Positions 59,453 to 64,000 of a DNA stretch of 64,000 bases are shown one piece after another. The stretch lies in contig NZ_JAHLEM010000001.1 of NCBI RefSeq assembly GCF_018883605.1, forward strand, positions 23,777-87,776, given 5' to 3'. The notes under the pieces are model-generated. The model made no database searches, was not told the origin of the DNA, and worked only from the letters and a program-made list of their open reading frames with translations. A program made the translations under genes and the position numbers. Each line of letters opens with the position of its first letter. Position 1 is the first letter of the stretch. Source of the DNA: Streptomyces niphimycinicus. Lineage in GTDB: Bacteria > Actinomycetota > Actinomycetes > Streptomycetales > Streptomycetaceae.

Positions 59453-62400
59453 GGGGTCCTCCTGTTGCCGTCGTGCTGCTTGTCGTGCTGCTTGTGCTGC
59501 TTGTCGTGCTGCTTGTCGTGCGGCTTGTCGTGCTGCTGGAGCGCTGACAGCCAGGACCACACCGCCGCCGCCGTGGTGTCGGAGTGATCGCCGACCATCG
59601 TGCAGTGGTCGCCGGGGACCTCACCGGCCTCGTGGCCGGGCGGCCAGTGCGAGCGCCAGTCCGTGACGGCGGGCTCGTCCGGTGAGCCGGGTACGCAGTC
59701 CCGCGGCCGTAGGAACAAGGTCCGTGCGGCGACCGGACCCGGCTGCCAGTCGCGGAACAGGCGCCGGTAGGTGCCGTACGCGGTGATGGCGGTCACGTCG
59801 GGCCGGGCGAAGGTCTCCCGGCGCACCACGAGTTCGTAGTTCATGGCGCGGCGCAGCGCCGGCGACATGCCGTCGGGCAGGTAGGTGTCGAGCAGCACCA
59901 GGGCGGAGGGCCGTACACCGGCCGCCTCCAGTCCCTCGGCCACGGCGTGGGCGAGCCAGCCGCCGGACGAGTAGCCGAGGATGACGGGCGGCTCGTCGCC
60001 GCGGGCGTGCAGCACCTGCCGGACGAGCACCCCGACGAGCGCGTCGACCGTGGCCGCCAGCGGTTCACCGGCCCGGTAGCCGGGGATCGGGACCACCGCG
60101 AGGTTGGTGCGGCCCTGGAAGTAGTGGGCCAGCCGGGCGAACTGGATCGCCGGCTCGACGGGGGCGAACGGCGGGAACGCGAACAGGGTGGGTCCGTGGT
60201 CGGCGTGGGCCATGCGTACGAGGCGGGGTGCCGGATCGAAGTCGGCGGGGTCGTCGTAGGTCTCCCGCAGGCCCGCCACCCCGACGCACAGCGACTCGAT
60301 CTCCTGCATCTTTCCCAGCAGCGCCAGTCTGCGGTACAGCGCGTGCAGCCCGCCGCCGTCCTCGGTCCCGGGGTCCGGGCCGGTCAGCGTCTCCTCGCGC
60401 AGCAGCGTGGTCAGGTGCTCGGCGAGCGCGGCCGGCGTCTCATGGTCATAGATCAGGCCGGTGGGCAGCGGGTGGTCGGTCGCCTCGGTCAGCCGGTCGC
60501 GCAGGCCGACCGCGCGCAGCGAGTCGAAGCCCAGCTCATGGAACGGCCGTTCGGGTTCGATCGCGTCGGCCGAACCGTGCCCGAGTTCCGCGGCGACCTC
60601 CCGCCGCACGACGTCGAGCAGTGTGTCCCGCTGTTCCTGGCCGGACTGTCCGGCCAGTCTCGCGCGCAGGTCGGACCGGGCGGCGGGGGCGGCCGGGGCG
60701 GGTCGCGGGACCAGGCCGGCGATCAGCGGGCGCGGCCGGGCCGCGGTGTAACCGGTCGCGAACCGGGCCCAGTCCACATCGGCGACGACCGGTGCCGGGG
60801 CGCCGCTCGCCACGGCCCGGTGCAACGCCCGTACCGCCAGGTCGGGGTCCATCGGCCGCAGGCCCCGGACGGCGTACCGGTCGCCGGCTCCTTCGGCCAT
60901 ACCGGGACCGGCCCACACGCCCCAGGCGATCGAGGTGGCGGCCCGGCCGCGCGCGTGCCGCCGTTGCGCCACGGCGTCGAGCACCGCGTTGGCCGCGCAG
61001 TAGCCGCCCTGTCCGCCGCTCCCCCACACTCCGGCGGCCGACGAGAACAGGACGAACGCTTCGAGGTCGTCCTCGGCGGTCAGCTCGTCGAGCAGGACGG
61101 CCCCGGCGGTCTTGGCCGCCATCACCTCGGCGAGGTGTCCGGGGTTGGTCCGTGCGACCGGCAGGGCGGGTTGCGGGGCCCCCGCGGTGTGCACGACGGC
61201 CCGGACCGGGCTGCCGTCGGCGCGCAGTCCGGCCAGTACCGAGGCGAGCCGGTCGCGGTCGAGCACATCGCAGGCCACGATGGAGACCTGGGCGCCCAGC
61301 GCGGCCAGTTCGTCGCGGAGTGCCGGTGCGCCCGGTGCGTCCGGGCCGCGTCGGCTGAGCAGGACCAGATGCTCGGCTCCGCCCTTGGCCAGCGAGCGGG
61401 CCACGTGCCCGCCGAGCCCGCCGGTGCCGCCGGTGATCAGCACGGTTCCGGTGGGCCGCCACGGCTGTCGGCCCCGGGGTACGGGGGTGCGGGTGAGGCG
61501 GCGTGCGTAACGGCCCGACGGCCGGATCGCCACCTGGTCCTCGCCGGGGTCGAGGGCGAGTACGTCCGCGAGGGCGGTCAGGTCCGCGCCGTCCGGCGTG
61601 GCGGGCAGATCGACCAGGCCGCCCCACCGTTCGGGGTGCTCCAGTCCCACCACCCTCGCCAGTGCGGCGACCGCCGCGCCCGCCGGGCCGCTGACCGCTT
61701 CGCCGGACACCGAGGCCGCGCCGGCGGTGACGCACCACAGGGGTGCGGTGAGGCCCGCGTCGCCGAGCGCCTGCGCCAGGACCAGGGTGGTGGCCAGGCC
61801 GGTCGGCACGCCCACGAGTCCGGGGAGCGGGTCGGTGGCGCCGTCGAGCAGGGACACGATCCCGGTCGGCGCCGTGGGCAGCGCACCGAGCCGGTCGGCC
61901 AGCGCCGCCCGGTCGGGGTCGGCGACCGTCAGCCGCGACACATGAGCGCCGGCGGCGGTGAGGGCCGAGGCGACGCCGCCGCCTGCGCCGTCCTCCGGAA
62001 CGGCGAGCAGCCAGGTGCCGCCGAGGGCCGGGGCCGGGTGCGCGGCCGACAGCGGCTCCCAGGTGATCCCGTAGTGCCAGTTGGGCCCGTCGTCGGCGGG
62101 TGCGGCGCACGAGAGCGTCGGGCCGAGCCAGTACCGGTCGCGCTGGAACGCGTACGTGGGCAGCTCGACGTGCCGCCGCCGGGCGCCCTCGGCCCGACTC
62201 GGCGCCGGTGCCGGGCCGCCCCGCACGATCAGCCGGGCCAACGCCCGCTCGAACGTCTCCGCCTGGCCCTCGTCCCGGCGCTGCGTGGCCACGAACACGG
62301 CGCGCCGGGGGTCCGGGACGCAGTCCTGCGCCAGCGGGGACAGCACCGCGTCCGGGCCGATCTCCAGGTAGGTGCCGACGCCTGTCGCGTCGAGTGCGCG

Positions 62401-64000
62401 CACCGCGTCGGCGAACCGCACCGTGCGGCGCACGTTGTCGAGCCAGTACTCCGCTGTGCCCAGTTCCGCGCCGGACACCACCCGGCCCCGGGTCGTGGAC
62501 ACGAACCCGGTGACCGGCTCGCCGAAGGACACCTCGGACAGCACCTCGGCGTACCGGTCGAGCATGGGGTCCATCAGCGCCGAGTGGAAGGCGTGCGTCA
62601 CGGCGAGCCGCGTGGTCTTCCAGCCCCGGGCGGACGCGGCGTGCTCCACCAGGGCCACCTCGTCCTCGGCGCCGGACACCACCACCGATTCGGGGCCGTT
62701 CACGGCGGCGATGTCCACCGGCCGGCGCAGGTCCCTCAGTACCGCCAGTACGTCGGGCTCGCCCGCGCGCAGCGCGCTCATGACCCCGCCGCCCGGCAGT
62801 TCCTGCATCAGGGAACCGCGCGCCGCGACCATCCGCGCCGCGTCCGGCAGGGACAGTACGCCGGCCACGTGCGCGGCGGAGATCTCGCCGAGCGAGTGCC
62901 CGAGCACGAAGTCCGCGGTCCGGCCGAACGACTCGTACAGCCGGTACAGCGCCACCTCCACGGCGAAGAGCGCCGGCTGCGCGAAGCCGCTGAGGTCGAG
63001 CGCGGCGGCCTCGGGGGTGCCGGGCTCGGCGAAGACGGTCGCGCGCAGCGCAGTGGGCAGGAGCGCGTCGAACCGGTCGCACAGCGCGTCGAACGTCTCG
63101 GCGAACACGGGGAACCGCTCGTACAGCTCACGCCCCATGCCGGGCCGCTGCGCACCCTGCCCGGTGAACAGCGCCGCCGTCCGGGCCCGGCCGGCCACGC
63201 CGGTGACCACCCGGTCGGCCGGCGTCCCCGCGGACAACGAGCGCAGACCCGCCAGCAGTTCGCCCCGGTCGTGGGCGGTGACCACGGCCCGGTGGTCGAA
63301 CAGCGACCTGCTGGTCACCAGCGCACGGGCCACGTCGGGGACGGTCGCTCCCGGTCGCCGGTCCAGGTGGTCGTACAGCTTCGCCGCCTGCGCGCGCAGC
63401 GCGGGCTCGCTCTTCGCCGACACGACGGCCCACGGCAGCGGCAGCGGGCCGGGGGATTTCTCGTCCACGGCGGTGTCGTGCGCGTCGGTGTCGGCCACGG
63501 CGGTGTCGTGCGCGTCGGTCACGGGCGCTTCTTCGAGTACGACGTGTGCGTTGGTGCCGCTGATGCCGAACGAGGACACCGCGCTCCGCCTGGGCCTGCC
63601 GGTCTCGGGCCAGGCCCGCTGTTCGCGCAGCAGTTCCACCGCGCCGGCCGTCCAGTCGACATGGGACGACGGCTGCCCGACGTGCAGGGTGCGGGGCAGT
63701 ACGCCGTGCCGCATCGCCTGCACCATCTTGATCACCCCGGCCACGCCCGCCGCCGCCTGGGTGTGACCGAGGTTCGACTTCACCGACCCCAGGTACAGCG
63801 GCCGTTCGGCCGGCCGGTGCTGTCCGTAGGTGGCCAGCAGCGCCTGGGCCTCGATGGGGTCGCCGAGGCTGGTACCGGTGCCGTGGGCCTCGACCGCGTC
63901 CACGTCCGCGGGAGACAGGCCCGCGTCGGCCAGCGCCTGCTGGATCACGGCCTGCTGCGCGGCACCGCTGGGCGCGGTGATGCCGTTGGACCCGCCGTCC
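59449..64000 (-). CDS. Type I PKS terminal module: KS(partial)-AT(malonyl)-KR-ACP-TE (PKS A, 5' end outside window)
   Basis: 1516 residues are visible, numbered here from the window edge. The KS C-terminal part keeps HGTGT and NLGH; its Cys lies outside. AT has GHSLGE (Ser369) and HAFH, so malonyl-CoA. KR: GGTGGLG, no LDD, a Trp eight residues before catalytic Tyr1000 and Gln three before it, the A1-type fingerprint (L-configured alcohol). ACP Ser1160. TE about 1255-1500: Ser1344 in GYSSGG, Asp in LLDTYLPDG, His in [10 protein letters not shown]. Release is by macrolactonisation or hydrolysis. No DH or ER. After the TE a 27-residue His/Asp/Lys/Gln repeat tail is encoded by 12-bp repeats. GTGA overlap with the SnoaL-like gene. 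This is the chain-release protein although its gene is transcribed before the loading module's. Confidence 0.93.
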   Translation of the reverse strand, partial: DGGSNGITAPSGAAQQAVIQQALADAGLSPADVDAVEAHGTGTSLGDPIEAQALLATYGQHRPAERPLYLGSVKSNLGHTQAAAGVAGVIKMVQAMRHGVLPRTLHVGQPSSHVDWTAGAVELLREQRAWPETGRPRRSAVSSFGISGTNAHVVLEEAPVTDAHDTAVADTDAHDTAVDEKSPGPLPLPWAVVSAKSEPALRAQAAKLYDHLDRRPGATVPDVARALVTSRSLFDHRAVVTAHDRGELLAGLRSLSAGTPADRVVTGVAGRARTAALFTGQGAQRPGMGRELYERFPVFAETFDALCDRFDALLPTALRATVFAEPGTPEAAALDLSGFAQPALFAVEVALYRLYESFGRTADFVLGHSLGEISAAHVAGVLSLPDAARMVAARGSLMQELPGGGVMSALRAGEPDVLAVLRDLRRPVDIAAVNGPESVVVSGAEDEVALVEHAASARGWKTTRLAVTHAFHSALMDPMLDRYAEVLSEVSFGEPVTGFVSTTRGRVVSGAELGTAEYWLDNVRRTVRFADAVRALDATGVGTYLEIGPDAVLSPLAQDCVPDPRRAVFVATQRRDEGQAETFERALARLIVRGGPAPAPSRAEGARRRHVELPTYAFQRDRYWLGPTLSCAAPADDGPNWHYGITWEPLSAAHPAPALGGTWLLAVPEDGAGGGVASALTAAGAHVSRLTVADPDRAALADRLGALPTAPTGIVSLLDGATDPLPGLVGVPTGLATTLVLAQALGDAGLTAPLWCVTAGAASVSGEAVSGPAGAAVAALARVVGLEHPERWGGLVDLPATPDGADLTALADVLALDPGEDQVAIRPSGRYARRLTRTPVPRGRQPWRPTGTVLITGGTGGLGGHVARSLAKGGAEHLVLLSRRGPDAPGAPALRDELAALGAQVSIVACDVLDRDRLASVLAGLRADGSPVRAVVHTAGAPQPALPVARTNPGHLAEVMAAKTAGAVLLDELTAEDDLEAFVLFSSAAGVWGSGGQGGYCAANAVLDAVAQRRHARGRAATSIAWGVWAGPGMAEGAGDRYAVRGLRPMDPDLAVRALHRAVASGAPAPVVADVDWARFATGYTAARPRPLIAGLVPRPAPAAPAARSDLRARLAGQSGQEQRDTLLDVVRREVAAELGHGSADAIEPERPFHELGFDSLRAVGLRDRLTEATDHPLPTGLIYDHETPAALAEHLTTLLREETLTGPDPGTEDGGGLHALYRRLALLGKMQEIESLCVGVAGLRETYDDPADFDPAPRLVRMAHADHGPTLFAFPPFAPVEPAIQFARLAHYFQGRTNLAVVPIPGYRAGEPLAATVDALVGVLVRQVLHARGDEPPVILGYSSGGWLAHAVAEGLEAAGVRPSALVLLDTYLPDGMSPALRRAMNYELVVRRETFARPDVTAITAYGTYRRLFRDWQPGPVAARTLFLRPRDCVPGSPDEPAVTDWRSHWPPGHEAGEVPGDHCTMVGDHSDTTAAAVWSWLSALQQHDKPHDKQHDKQHKQHDKQHDGNRRTP
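59466..59540 (-). repeat. 12-bp tandem repeats at the 3' end of PKS A
   Basis: Five to six copies of a 12-bp unit (CTTGTCGTGCTG on the plus strand) with a 9-bp variant encode a DKQH tetrapeptide repeat after the thioesterase domain. This tail is outside the alpha/beta hydrolase core. Confidence 0.8.

Overview
The window is chromosomal DNA of a high-GC actinomycete, almost certainly Streptomyces. Codon third positions are strongly G/C, GTG and TTG starts are common, the genes are MmyB-type, MerR, GntR/FCD and sugar-ABC types, and a multi-gene modular type I polyketide synthase (PKS) fills the right-hand 39 kb.

Layout. Bases 1-10,500 are a mixed accessory region. A partial SDR oxidoreductase lies divergent from an MmyB-like XRE regulator. 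A small leftward operon encodes an alpha/beta hydrolase, a MerR regulator and a GNAT acetyltransferase, with a near-ideal MerR-type palindrome at its head. Then come a decayed Ser/Thr kinase-WD40 gene, a Ppx/GppA phosphatase, a DMT permease, a GH65 phosphorylase/hydrolase behind three 22-bp direct repeats, and two more gene remnants (a regulator tail and a GH97 enzyme with its middle missing).

Bases 10,500-23,800 hold two divergent operons. The leftward one encodes both subunits of a split glycine decarboxylase P-protein, an AcoX/ATP-NAD-kinase-like protein, an SDR dehydrogenase and a GntR/FCD regulator. The rightward one encodes a sugar ABC importer (lipoprotein and two permeases, no ATPase), a cytoplasmic GH42 beta-galactosidase and an exported GH63 glucosidase-like enzyme. 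The shared 145-bp intergenic region carries three copies of an ATTCAG/CTGAAT half-site. A beta-class carbonic anhydrase follows, convergent to the second operon.

Bases 24,551-64,000 are one leftward PKS operon whose visible genes overlap or nearly touch. In transcription order: a terminal module with thioesterase (PKS A, cut by the window edge); a SnoaL/NTF2-like protein; PKS B (loading module plus three extension modules); then PKS C, D and E (one module each). The gene encoding the release module is therefore transcribed first, while B to E follow assembly order. The loading module has a KSQ domain and an ACP but no acyltransferase domain between them.

Reading domains from sequence motifs, the visible line builds a chain with two diene segments separated by a hydroxyl-bearing and a fully reduced unit: starter; CH=CH (module 1); CH=C(R) (module 2); CH(OH)-CH(CH3) (module 3); CH2-CH(R) (module 4); CH=CH (module 5); CH=CH (module 6). 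It ends with a malonate unit bearing a reduced beta-hydroxyl and thioesterase release. The SnoaL-like protein encoded inside the operon is the best candidate for a post-PKS or on-line cyclase. No tailoring, sugar, regulatory or resistance genes for the pathway are visible, so the cluster must continue past 64,000. The compound cannot be named from this window alone.
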